Below are positions 1-5,358 of a DNA stretch of 5,358 bases, in pieces. The notes below the pieces were generated by a model. That model was not told where the DNA came from. It searched no databases and saw nothing but the letters and a program-made list of their open reading frames with translations. The stretch's first letter is position 1. The number at the start of each line of letters is the position of its first letter. A program made the translations under genes and the position numbers. Origin of the DNA: Spirochaetia bacterium (GTDB lineage: Bacteria; Spirochaetota; Spirochaetia; PWKH01); assembly GCA_021736545.1 (NCBI GenBank), contig JAIPFS010000118.1:1-5358 (forward strand), given 5' to 3'.

Positions 1-682
1 GAATTCGATCAATCGTATTTCTGGATGTGGGTCCGGATATACTAATTGAAGCAATTACCTCTCCCCGAGAGTTGAAAATTGGAGCACCGACACAGCGCAA
101 ATGGTCTTCATGTTCCATATTATCCACCGCAAAGCCGTCCTTTCTAATATGCTCAAGTTCAAACTTCATGGTTTCAGGCTTAGTGATGGTGTTTTCCGTA
201 ATTCGCTCCAGTCCCTTTTCCTGCAGTATCTTGGTGATATCTTTTTCCGGAAGAAAGGCCAGAATTGCCTTACCCACTGCAGTACAGTACAATGGTGCAC
301 GAACTCCGATAACAGAATAGGTGCGAAGGCGTTTTTTTGATTCTACACAGTCGACATAGAGCACCTCTTCACGATCCAGGACCGTTAAATGGACGGTTTC
401 ATCTAACTCCATATTGATGCCTTTCAAGTAGGGGTTGGCAATTCTCGTGATATCAAGTTCCGACTGTGCCCTGCTGCCGAGCTCAATGAGCTTCAATCCG
501 AGATGGTATTTATTTGTATCAAGGTTCTTTTCTATGATACTATAATGAGACAGCGTCTCAATGATATTGTGAGCAGTACTTTTGGGAAGCCCAAGCTCCT
601 CGCTGATTTCTGTAGTTCCCATGTTCTTTCCAAGGGAAAGCAATTCAATTATTGCCATGGCTTTTGTGACGGTGTTATTCAT
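1..682 (-). CDS. IclR-family transcriptional regulator, C-terminus cut off by window edge
   Basis: The reverse strand reads without a stop from an ATG at 682-680 to the window edge, giving 227 residues; IclR proteins are usually about 250-260, so roughly the last 25-35 are missing. Residues 1-62 form a winged helix-turn-helix, with TTEISEELGLPKSTAHNII (about 23-41) covering the HTH. The effector domain follows: GVRAPLYCTAVGKAILAFLP (126-145) and, near the end, HLRCVGAPIFNSRGEVIAS (194-212) leading into ISISGP match the conserved ligand-pocket blocks of the family. The start is supported by AAGGA on the minus strand (plus 691-695), 8 bases upstream; no other ATG, GTG or TTG lies in frame just upstream. 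It is divergent from the TRAP operon, and paired repeats lie before both genes, so I infer that it regulates the operon and itself, most likely as a repressor relieved by a small organic effector. The family call is firm; the effector is unknown. Confidence 0.95.
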   Translation of the reverse strand, partial: MNNTVTKAMAIIELLSLGKNMGTTEISEELGLPKSTAHNIIETLSHYSIIEKNLDTNKYHLGLKLIELGSRAQSELDITRIANPYLKGINMELDETVHLTVLDREEVLYVDCVESKKRLRTYSVIGVRAPLYCTAVGKAILAFLPEKDITKILQEKGLERITENTITKPETMKFELEHIRKDGFAVDNMEHEDHLRCVGAPIFNSRGEVIASISISGPTSRNTIDRI

Positions 683-700
683 ATCTTCAATCCTTAGTTT

Positions 701-734
701 ATATATAAGAACAATATCACATATATAAGAACAA
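701..734. promoter_or_regulatory. Tandem 14-bp direct repeat before the iclR-type gene, candidate autoregulatory operator
   Basis: ATATATAAGAACAA occurs exactly at 701-714 and again at 721-734, so the copies are 20 bases apart, about two helical turns. They lie 18-52 bases upstream of the regulator start codon and overlap its only plausible promoter elements. The first 11 bases recur, exactly or with one change, at the TRAP operon promoter (867-877 and 886-896). The repeats are seen directly. Binding by the adjacent IclR protein is inferred from their position at both divergent transcription units. Confidence 0.6.
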
Positions 735-739
735 GTAAA
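711..739 (-). promoter_or_regulatory. Weak candidate promoter for the iclR-type gene
   Basis: On the minus strand TTTACT (739-734) and TATTGT (716-711) are separated by 17 bases, each matching the sigma-70 consensus at four of six positions. Transcription would begin near 704, leaving a leader of about 20 bases before the AAGGA ribosome binding site. Both 14-bp repeats fall on this promoter, one in the spacer and one over the -10 element and start point, as expected for autorepression. The match is modest in an AT-rich region, so this is tentative. Confidence 0.3.
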
Positions 740-836
740 CCAAAGGACTGATTTTTTTTGATCCCCTGTTTTCTGTTGCATCTATCTCAATAGAATGTAT
801 GAAATAAGAAAATATTTCCCAGAAGAAATTTTTTTG

Positions 837-865
837 TTGACAAGTAACTGCACGTCATATACAAT
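837..865 (+). promoter_or_regulatory. Near-consensus sigma-70-type promoter of the TRAP operon
   Basis: TTGACA at 837-842 (perfect -35) and TACAAT at 860-865 (five of six for the -10) are separated by exactly 17 bases. Transcription would start near 872, giving a 5' leader of about 70 bases before the binding-protein gene at 941. A run of T precedes the -35 box, and operator-like repeats begin 2 bases after the -10 box. This is the strongest promoter-like sequence I found in the window and is well placed to drive the operon. Confidence 0.75.
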
Positions 866-866
866 C

Positions 867-896
867 ATATATAAGAAAAGCGTTCATATATATGAA
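867..896. promoter_or_regulatory. Candidate operator pair over the transcription start of the TRAP operon
   Basis: ATATATAAGAA at 867-877 repeats the first 11 bases of the motif found before the regulator gene. A second copy with one change (ATATATATGAA, 886-896) lies 19 bases further on. The second copy is also the right part of a perfect 14-bp palindrome, TTCATATATATGAA (883-896). The pair covers about -5 to +25 relative to the predicted start, where a bound protein would block initiation or early elongation. I infer that this is the target of the divergent IclR-family protein. Confidence 0.6.
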
Positions 897-940
897 TTAT
901 ATGGGATGGCAAAAAAGTTTTTCAATTTAAGGAGGAGTTT

Positions 941-1948
941 ATGAGAAAATTATTGGTTTTAGGAATTATCTTAATTATGACTACCGGGATCCTGTTTGCT
1001 GAAGGTCAGCAGGAAGAGGAAGTCATAACGATAACTTGGTCTTCAGCAGGTGTGCCCGCGGATGCTCATACTGTAGCAATGTATGAATTCAAAGAGGAAT
1101 TGGAAGCTCTTTCCAATGGAACCATGGAAGTAGAGGTATATCATTCAGGACAGCTGTTTACCCAGGAAGGTGAGAAGACAGCCCTAAGGAGAGGCGTTCT
1201 TGATATGGCCTATCTCAGTTCATCCTGGCTTGCTACGGAAATGCCCTATCTCTCCATGCTTGGTGCAGTGTATACCTTTTCCGGCTATGAGCATATGACT
1301 AAAGTTATGAATGGTGAAATTGGCGAAGAGGTCTTTGAGGATGTTGCGGATACGGTTGGTGTTAGACCGCTTTCAGCTTTTTATCTTGGAACAAGACAGC
1401 TGAATCTCCGTGATATTGGAAGAGAGGTGAGGACTCCCCAGGATATGGAAGGCGTGAAACTGAGAACCCCGAACAGCCCAGCTTGGATAGCCCTCGGTAA
1501 AGCACTCGGCGGTAACCCCACCCCGATGAATTTTAATGAAGTGTACCTGAGCTTGAAAACCGGAGCTGTAGATGGACAGGATAATCCGCTGCCCACTGAT
1601 AAAAATGCGAAGTTCTATGAAGTAACCGACTACATCATTCTGACTGACCATGTGGTTGACTCTGTTTGGCCGACAATGAATGAAGAGAAATGGCAGTCCT
1701 TTACTGATCAGCAGAAGGAATGGGTCATGGAAGCACTGGAAAAAGCTCGAAAAGTATGTGACCAAAGTAATTTGGACCTGGAAGCCGAGCTGGTTGAATT
1801 TTTCAGAGCTGAGGGCTTAACGGTAATCGAGGATCCGGATAAAGAAGCCTTTGCAGACTACGCCCGCTGGTCCTACCAGAATGAAAGCCCGGACATTTCT
1901 GAACCCTGGGATTGGGATCTTTATGACAGAATTCAGGATATGAAATAG
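941..1948 (+). CDS. dctP: TRAP transporter periplasmic solute-binding protein (DctP family)
   Basis: The 335-residue product captures the substrate in the periplasm and delivers it to the TRAP membrane subunits. Residues 1-20 are a signal peptide (basic MRK, hydrophobic core, then ILFA); the mature protein would begin EGQQEEE. There is no lipobox cysteine, so it should be soluble. Family hallmarks are GTRQLN (150-155), GVKLRTPNSP (171-180) and a block from GNPTPMNFNEVYLSL (191-205) to VDGQDNP (210-216). By alignment from memory, Arg152, Arg175 and Asn215 correspond to Arg127, Arg147 and Asn187 of the sialic acid binder SiaP, where Arg147 holds the ligand carboxylate, so an acid ligand is likely. 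Three extra residues lie between the two arginines compared with SiaP. The start is fixed by AAGGAGGA at 929-936, 4 bases before ATG. It is first in an operon with the two permease genes. The symbol is a family label; the substrate is not shown. Confidence 0.97.
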   Translation: MRKLLVLGIILIMTTGILFAEGQQEEEVITITWSSAGVPADAHTVAMYEFKEELEALSNGTMEVEVYHSGQLFTQEGEKTALRRGVLDMAYLSSSWLATEMPYLSMLGAVYTFSGYEHMTKVMNGEIGEEVFEDVADTVGVRPLSAFYLGTRQLNLRDIGREVRTPQDMEGVKLRTPNSPAWIALGKALGGNPTPMNFNEVYLSLKTGAVDGQDNPLPTDKNAKFYEVTDYIILTDHVVDSVWPTMNEEKWQSFTDQQKEWVMEALEKARKVCDQSNLDLEAELVEFFRAEGLTVIEDPDKEAFADYARWSYQNESPDISEPWDWDLYDRIQDMK

Positions 1949-1957
1949 TTCTTGAGT

Positions 1958-1991
1958 CAGCTGTAATCAGCTGTTATGCGAGCAGCTGTTA
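1958..1991 (+). repeat. Three short CAGCTGT repeats just after the dctP stop codon
   Basis: CAGCTGT occurs at 1958-1964, 1968-1974 and 1983-1989; the last two extend to CAGCTGTTA. Because CAGCTG is its own reverse complement, any two copies can pair in RNA. For example, copies one and two form a 6-bp stem with a TAAT loop, and copies two and three a 6-bp stem with a 9-base loop. The hairpins are mutually exclusive. No function is assigned. Confidence 0.5.
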
Positions 1992-1996
1992 GAAAG

Positions 1997-2075
1997 AAAA
2001 TCGGGATTACTGCAGAGGAGTACATATCAGAGAATATCATTCTTTGTATTCCGATATAGCTAATCCCGATTTTTT
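1997..2075 (+). terminator. Long-loop stem with T run, candidate partial terminator or processing site
   Basis: AAAATCGGGATTA (1997-2009) pairs perfectly with TAATCCCGATTTT (2061-2073), a 13-bp stem with four G-C pairs followed by Ts to 2075. The 51-base loop is long for a classical intrinsic terminator, but it holds an inner hairpin: CAGAGAAT (2028-2035) pairs with ATTCTTTG (2039-2046) around a 3-base loop with one G-U pair. It lies 48 bases after the dctP stop codon. A leaky terminator or RNA-stabilising hairpin here would leave more dctP message than permease message. The stem is seen; its function is inferred. Confidence 0.5.
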
Positions 2076-2118
2076 AGAATTCCTGCGGCAAAGCGTGAAA
2101 ATAGTGAGCTTTTGGATC

Positions 2119-2182
2119 AGAAAATCGTATGCGTAAGCATCAGCATGTTTCAGAGTAAGTAAATCGTATGTGTACGCAGCAG
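2119..2182 (+). repeat. Imperfect direct repeat with 39-base period
   Basis: Positions 2119-2143 and 2158-2182 match at 21 of 25 bases, both sharing the core AAATCGTATG (2122-2131 and 2161-2170). The first copy contains ATGC, GTAA, GCAT (2129-2140), a 4-bp stem closed by a GNRA-type GTAA loop. The second copy keeps a shorter 3-bp version with a G-U pair around GTAC. The copies lie 70-134 bases before the dctQ start. They could be a duplicated RNA element or a protein site; nothing in the sequence decides this. Confidence 0.5.
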
Positions 2183-2192
2183 ACAGGAGAGC

Positions 2193-2207
2193 TTTCTTTC
2201 AAAGAAA
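2193..2207. repeat. Small AT-rich inverted repeat upstream of dctQ
   Basis: TTTCTTT (2193-2199) and AAAGAAA (2201-2207) are perfect inverted copies around a single C. With only one spacer base this is a better candidate for a DNA-level palindrome than for an RNA hairpin. It lies 46 bases before the dctQ start codon. It is low in complexity and may be chance. Confidence 0.3.
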
Positions 2208-2252
2208 AATACTAGTGCTTTTCCCATAGGTAAACACGAGGAGCGGACTTCC

Positions 2253-2771
2253 ATGTTTAAAAAAAGACTTATGAAAGCCTTACAGGTGATTGTAGATATT
2301 ATAGAAATCTACATACCCAGTATAAGCTTCATTATTATGTTTTCAGCATTCATACTGCAGATATTCTACCGATACTTTCTCAACAATCCACTTACATGGC
2401 CGTATGAAATAACTGTGTTCGGATTTATGTGGACAGCTCTTTTCGGGGCTCTGTATGCGAAAAGAAAGGGAGGCCATGTCAAATTCACCCTGGTATATGA
2501 TCATTTAAGCCCTCTGAAGCAGCTTGTTATGCGTTTAGTCGGAAATTCTCTCATCTGCATTTCCTTTATTATCGGTTTTTACCCAGCATACGACTATATC
2601 ATGTATTTGGAATATCAGAAATCCACGGTTCTATTCATACCGTATCACATTGTCTATTTTCCATTTCTGATTTTTCTTCTGGGGACAATCATTCGTCTAA
2701 TAATAGATATTGTTGAAGATATCAGTATCCTGAAAGATCCTTCGCGGCATAATGAGGTGGTAAAACGATGA
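2253..2771 (+). CDS. dctQ: TRAP transporter small membrane subunit (DctQ family)
   Basis: The 172-residue integral membrane protein is the small permease, which assembles with the large subunit to accept substrate from the binding protein. Four hydrophobic segments are visible at about residues 17-38, 51-69, 91-113 and 129-150, the family's usual number. Between the first two lies FYRYFLNNPLTWPYEIT (38-54), the typical DctQ block with a conserved RY and an acidic residue. After the second comes RKGGHVKFTL (71-80), matching the family pattern of a charged, glycine-rich stretch with His. The length is normal. The start is supported by GAGGAG at 2238-2243, 9 bases before ATG. The gene overlaps the large-subunit gene by 4 bases (ATGA), indicating translational coupling. 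The symbol is a family label only. Confidence 0.96.
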   Translation: MFKKRLMKALQVIVDIIEIYIPSISFIIMFSAFILQIFYRYFLNNPLTWPYEITVFGFMWTALFGALYAKRKGGHVKFTLVYDHLSPLKQLVMRLVGNSLICISFIIGFYPAYDYIMYLEYQKSTVLFIPYHIVYFPFLIFLLGTIIRLIIDIVEDISILKDPSRHNEVVKR

Positions 2772-4063
2772 ATTGGCCTTTAATCATTTTTTTCCTAGGT
2801 TTTGTAAGTATATTCGCTTTACGGCTTCCCATAGCGCTCGGGATGCTGATGACTTCAATTTTCTATTTAGCTGCTGCATCCGGTCCTGGTGCAGTAATTG
2901 AGATGTTTGCAGAAAAGGTTCTCACCAATCTTGAAGCAAAATACATTATCATCGCGGTTCCTCTGTTTGTTTTTATGGCAAATGTTATGAATACGGGGAA
3001 GATAACGGATATGATATTCCGCTTCGCAAATGCCGTGGTCGGCAGAAGGAAAGGCGGTTTGGGACATGTGAACGTGATTGCCTCAATTATCTTTTCCGGA
3101 ATGACCGGTTCAGCAGTGGCAGATGCTTCGGGCCTCGGCATGATGGAAATCAAAGCTATGAAGGAGTACGGATATGATGACGGTTTCAGCTGTGCAATAA
3201 CTGCAGGATCGGCAACCATCGGTCCAGTATTTCCTCCAAGTATTCCCATGGTCTTTTATGCAATGCTGTCCGGAACATCCATAGGTAATCTCTTTCTGGG
3301 AGGCATGATTCCGGGACTGCTTCTCGGAGCTGCTCTTATGGTATATGTTGCCTTTATCGCAAATAAGCGCGATTACCCTCTGGGTTTTAAATACACTAAA
3401 CGGGAAATACTGGTTATTACGATTAAAGCTTTCCCCGCCCTTTTCTCAGTAATAGTTCTTCTGGGAGGGATTTACAGCGGAGTGGTCACCCCGACTGAAG
3501 CGGGAGCGCTGGCATCTTTCTACGCAATTATTGTCGCTGTTTTTGTGTACAGAGCACTCGGTTGGAAGACCTTATGGCAATCCATAACAGAAACCGTTAA
3601 AACCACTGGGACCCTGTCCTTGATTGTGGGCTGTGCCTTCACGTTCTCTTTTATTGTTTCCCGGGAACATATTCCAGACTTTGCTGCGAACCTCCTGCTC
3701 AGCATGACGCAGGATAAATATGTTCTGCTTCTGTTCATTAATGTCATATTCCTGTTCTTAGGTATGTTCATTGATACTTCAACACTTACCGTTGTTTTCA
3801 TACCCATTGTGCTGCCACTGGTGGAGCTGCTGGGTATCGATTTTGTCCATTTTGGTGTTGTGGTTGTGCTGAATATGATGATTGGGCTGTCCACTCCGCC
3901 CTTCGGCATGCTGCTTTTTATAACTTCGGGTATATCGGATACACCCTTGAAAAAAGTTATACGGGAGATACTTCCGATGCTTCTGCCTATGATTTTGGTG
4001 CTTCTGCTGGTTACCTATGTTCCCGAAATAGTATTGTTTCTCCCAAAATTGTTCGGGTATTGA
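2768..4063 (+). CDS. dctM: TRAP transporter large membrane subunit (DctM family)
   Basis: The 431-residue polytopic protein forms the transport path of the TRAP system, which in characterised members is driven by a sodium gradient. Its length is normal for the family. Diagnostic blocks are SGMTGSAVADASGLGMMEI (110-128), ITAGSATIGPVFPPSIPMV (144-162) followed by SIGNLFLGGMIPG (171-183), SGVVTPTEAGALAS (237-250) and LSTPPFGMLLFITSGIS (374-390). The two repeated halves of the fold are apparent from the PPSIPMV and TPPFGM loops. Hydrophobic segments run from residue 5 to the C-terminus at LFLPKLFGY. The start overlaps the dctQ stop, with GAGGTGG (2754-2760) 7 bases upstream. No intrinsic terminator follows, so transcription may continue into the sulfatase gene. 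The symbol is a family label. Confidence 0.97.
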   Translation: MNWPLIIFFLGFVSIFALRLPIALGMLMTSIFYLAAASGPGAVIEMFAEKVLTNLEAKYIIIAVPLFVFMANVMNTGKITDMIFRFANAVVGRRKGGLGHVNVIASIIFSGMTGSAVADASGLGMMEIKAMKEYGYDDGFSCAITAGSATIGPVFPPSIPMVFYAMLSGTSIGNLFLGGMIPGLLLGAALMVYVAFIANKRDYPLGFKYTKREILVITIKAFPALFSVIVLLGGIYSGVVTPTEAGALASFYAIIVAVFVYRALGWKTLWQSITETVKTTGTLSLIVGCAFTFSFIVSREHIPDFAANLLLSMTQDKYVLLLFINVIFLFLGMFIDTSTLTVVFIPIVLPLVELLGIDFVHFGVVVVLNMMIGLSTPPFGMLLFITSGISDTPLKKVIREILPMLLPMILVLLLVTYVPEIVLFLPKLFGY

Positions 4064-4102
4064 TTGAATGATGCCGATGCCGCCGTTTTGATGAAGCTGC
4101 AG

Positions 4103-4132
4103 CTGTCAAGGTTTAATGCTCAATCTTATTAT
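4103..4132 (+). promoter_or_regulatory. Weak candidate internal promoter before the sulfatase gene
   Basis: In the 98-base gap after dctM, CTGTCA (4103-4108, four of six for a -35) and TATTAT (4127-4132, five of six for a -10) are 18 bases apart. Transcription would start near 4139, only about 20 bases before the ATG and close to the AGGAGG ribosome binding site (4145-4150). A 10-bp palindrome, AGCTGCAGCT (4095-4104), adjoins it. Readthrough from the upstream operon is equally possible, since the gap has no terminator. Confidence 0.25.
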
Positions 4133-4161
4133 ATGTTTTCGCTTAGGAGGGTGTCTACTAT

Positions 4162-5358
4162 ATGACTGAAAGTACAAAAAGAGAAAATGGAAATGAAAAG
4201 AAGCCCAATATACTTATTATCATGACCGATCAGCAGCGTTTTGACTCATTGAGCTGCTACGGGAATGCAGGAGTCAGTACTCCGAACCTCGATAGACTCG
4301 GCGGTGAAGGAGTACAATTTGATAATTGTTACGCTAATAACCCGATTTGTACTCCATCCAGAGCAAGTATGCTTACGGGAAAGCGAATCACTGGACATGG
4401 TGTGTGCAGACTCCATGATGTTCTTCCGGACGATGAAGTCCTTCTTCCGGAAGTTCTGAAGGAGCATGGATACCATACCGCTCTTTTTGGAAAGCTTCAT
4501 GTAAGCGGCAGAATTTTTGAAGAGCGGCAAAGGGCAGAACATGACGGCTTTGATATCTATGAATGGTGTATGGAGCCGAGTATCAGTCTGGAATCCCCCT
4601 ATAACGGATATGCAGCCTGGCTGAAACAGAAGGATCCCGGTTTTTTCAGAGAATTAAAAGAAAAAGGACGCAAACTTCTCCATGTACCCAGGGAGTATCA
4701 TATGTCTCATTGGGCTGCAGAACGGACTATTGATCTGATCAATAGCTCGGATAAGAAAGAACAGCCGTTTTTTTGCTTAATGAGTGTTTTTGATCCCCAT
4801 AATCCTTATGAGGACTATCCGGAGGAGTATGCTGAGCGTGTGAATTTGGATCAGCTTCCTGAAGTCATCGGTCTGAAAGATGAAGAGGGGGAACAAAAGA
4901 GTGACAGCATTTCGGTCATTGAGGCGGAAAGAACCCAGTCATATTTCGGCAGTGCCTATGAGATAGATGAGCAGCAGCGAGATGCAATTCGCCTTGGGTA
5001 TTACGCCTCCATTGCCCTTCTTGATGACGAGGTGGGCAGAGTTTTAGATGCCCTGGATAAAAAAGGTATTGCTGAAGAGACTATGGTTATATTTCTCAGC
5101 GACCATGGCGATATGATTGGGGATCATGATTTGTTTGTTAAGGGTGCCGCTCTCTACGATCCTGTGGTTAAGGTTCCCTGCCTTATGCGATGGCCGGGGA
5201 AAATCCCTCAAGGAGTCCGTGATGCAGGGCTGGTGCAGCCTTCTGATATCTATAATACCTGTTTAAGTGCGGCGGGCATAGTAGAGCATGGAAATCCCCA
5301 GGAACGGGAGCGTTTTGACTCTCTGGATCTTTTACATGCTTGGAAAGATAATCCGGAA
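4162..5358 (+). CDS. Cysteine-type sulfatase, cytoplasmic, C-terminus cut off by window edge
   Basis: The first 399 residues of a sulfatase of the alkaline-phosphatase superfamily, which hydrolyses sulfate esters. The motif CTPSRASMLTGKR (63-75) is the C-x-P-S-R signature; Cys63 would be converted to formylglycine, the catalytic nucleophile, by a maturation enzyme not seen here. Other active-site elements are present: Asp23 and Gln24 in MTDQQR, Lys111 and His113 in GKLH, His213 in DPHNP, Asp314 and His315 in SDHGD, and Lys327 in FVKG. The N-terminus is polar (MTESTKRENGNEKK) and goes straight into the first core strand PNILIIM, with no signal peptide, so the enzyme should be cytoplasmic, like choline sulfatases and phosphonate monoester hydrolases. 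AGGAGG (4145-4150) lies 11 bases before ATG. The family is usually about 450-550 residues, so the C-terminal subdomain is missing. Following TRAP genes, it probably acts on an imported sulfated compound; a phosphodiester or phosphonate ester substrate is a less likely alternative. Confidence 0.95.
   Translation, partial: MTESTKRENGNEKKPNILIIMTDQQRFDSLSCYGNAGVSTPNLDRLGGEGVQFDNCYANNPICTPSRASMLTGKRITGHGVCRLHDVLPDDEVLLPEVLKEHGYHTALFGKLHVSGRIFEERQRAEHDGFDIYEWCMEPSISLESPYNGYAAWLKQKDPGFFRELKEKGRKLLHVPREYHMSHWAAERTIDLINSSDKKEQPFFCLMSVFDPHNPYEDYPEEYAERVNLDQLPEVIGLKDEEGEQKSDSISVIEAERTQSYFGSAYEIDEQQRDAIRLGYYASIALLDDEVGRVLDALDKKGIAEETMVIFLSDHGDMIGDHDLFVKGAALYDPVVKVPCLMRWPGKIPQGVRDAGLVQPSDIYNTCLSAAGIVEHGNPQERERFDSLDLLHAWKDNPE

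Larger units (their letters stand above)
1949..2252 (+). other. Structured intra-operon spacer between binding-protein and permease genes
   Basis: This 304-base gap has no convincing gene. TRAP binding-protein and permease genes are often separated by a short gap, so its length and internal structure stand out. From left to right it holds three CAGCTGT repeats, a 13-bp inverted repeat ending in a T run, a 39-base-period imperfect repeat, a small TTTCTTT palindrome, and the GAGGAG ribosome binding site (2238-2243) of the small permease gene. I found no good sigma-70 promoter inside it, so the permease genes probably depend on readthrough from upstream. Confidence 0.6.

Noticed and set aside
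1..6. Window begins exactly at a GAATTC (EcoRI) site, suggesting a clone end
   Set aside because: Further GAATTC sites occur inside the window and a six-base match at the edge can be chance.
27..697. Plus-strand open frames of 64-97 codons across the left region
   Set aside because: They lie opposite the clear IclR-family gene, have no family-like sequence and no convincing ribosome binding sites.
699..708. TTATATATAA palindrome as a classic inverted-repeat IclR operator
   Set aside because: The symmetry does not extend outward and is absent at the second copy (721-734), so a direct repeat describes the site better.
776..803. Second plus-strand promoter, TTGCAT then TATGAA with 16-base spacing
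   Set aside because: The matches are weaker than the TTGACA-TACAAT pair just downstream and would add an untranslated leader with no evident purpose.
701..896. CRISPR-like repeats
   Set aside because: The repeats are only 11-14 bases, AT-rich, separated by 6-8 bases within pairs, and not a regular spacer array.
1373..1765. Minus-strand open frames within dctP
   Set aside because: They are antisense shadows of a strongly supported gene, rich in residues typical of reverse-frame translation, with no ribosome binding site.
2129..2215. Two tiny ORFs (9 and 15 codons) starting at the ATG of each 39-base-period repeat
   Set aside because: Neither has a convincing Shine-Dalgarno sequence, and the ATG belongs to the repeat core, so a leader-peptide reading is not supported.
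2863..3909. Minus-strand open frames of up to 129 codons opposite dctM
   Set aside because: They mirror the hydrophobic codons of the permease gene and show no recognisable protein features.
4246..4542. Open frames on both strands within the 5' half of the sulfatase gene
   Set aside because: The sulfatase frame carries the full catalytic motif set; the others are overlapping shadows.

Overview
The window is a catabolic or uptake locus from a bacterium with a two-membrane envelope, most likely a spirochaete. It is moderately AT-leaning and its genes have strong AGGAGG-type ribosome binding sites. The spirochaete assignment is an inference. It rests mainly on the start of the mature solute-binding protein (signal peptide ending ILFA, then EGQQEEE), a style common in Spirochaeta and Sediminispirochaeta binding proteins, with no lipoprotein cysteine. 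No 16S or other marker is present to confirm it.

Layout from left to right: (1) The left edge to 682, minus strand, is most of an IclR-family repressor gene cut by the window edge. (2) A 258-base divergent intergenic region (683-940) carries a near-consensus sigma-70-type promoter for the rightward operon. It also carries four copies of an ATATATAAGAA-like motif arranged as two pairs. One pair sits before the regulator gene and the other at and just after the predicted transcription start of the operon. (3) Rightward genes follow: a TRAP transporter periplasmic binding protein (941-1948), a 304-base structured gap (1949-2252), the TRAP small permease (2253-2771), the TRAP large permease (2768-4063, overlapping by 4 bases) and, after a 98-base gap, a cytoplasmic cysteine-type sulfatase (from 4162, running off the right edge).

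Reading of the locus: the IclR protein probably represses its own gene and the TRAP operon through the paired repeats until an effector, perhaps the imported compound or a product of it, appears. The TRAP system would import a carboxylate-bearing solute. The sulfatase has no export signal, so it would act on the imported compound or a breakdown product in the cytoplasm. The simplest hypothesis is uptake and intracellular desulfation of a small sulfated organic acid, such as a sulfated sugar acid. The sequence does not fix the substrate.

The gap between the binding-protein gene and the permease genes is unusually rich in structure. It holds three CAGCTGT repeats, a perfect 13-bp stem with a 51-base loop ending in a T run, and an imperfect repeat with a 39-base period. 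This fits partial termination or RNA processing that would give more binding protein than membrane subunits. No tRNA, rRNA, CRISPR array, transposase or phage gene is seen. All protein families here are known. The less ordinary aspects are the operator layout, the intra-operon structured spacer and the pairing of a TRAP transporter with a sulfatase.
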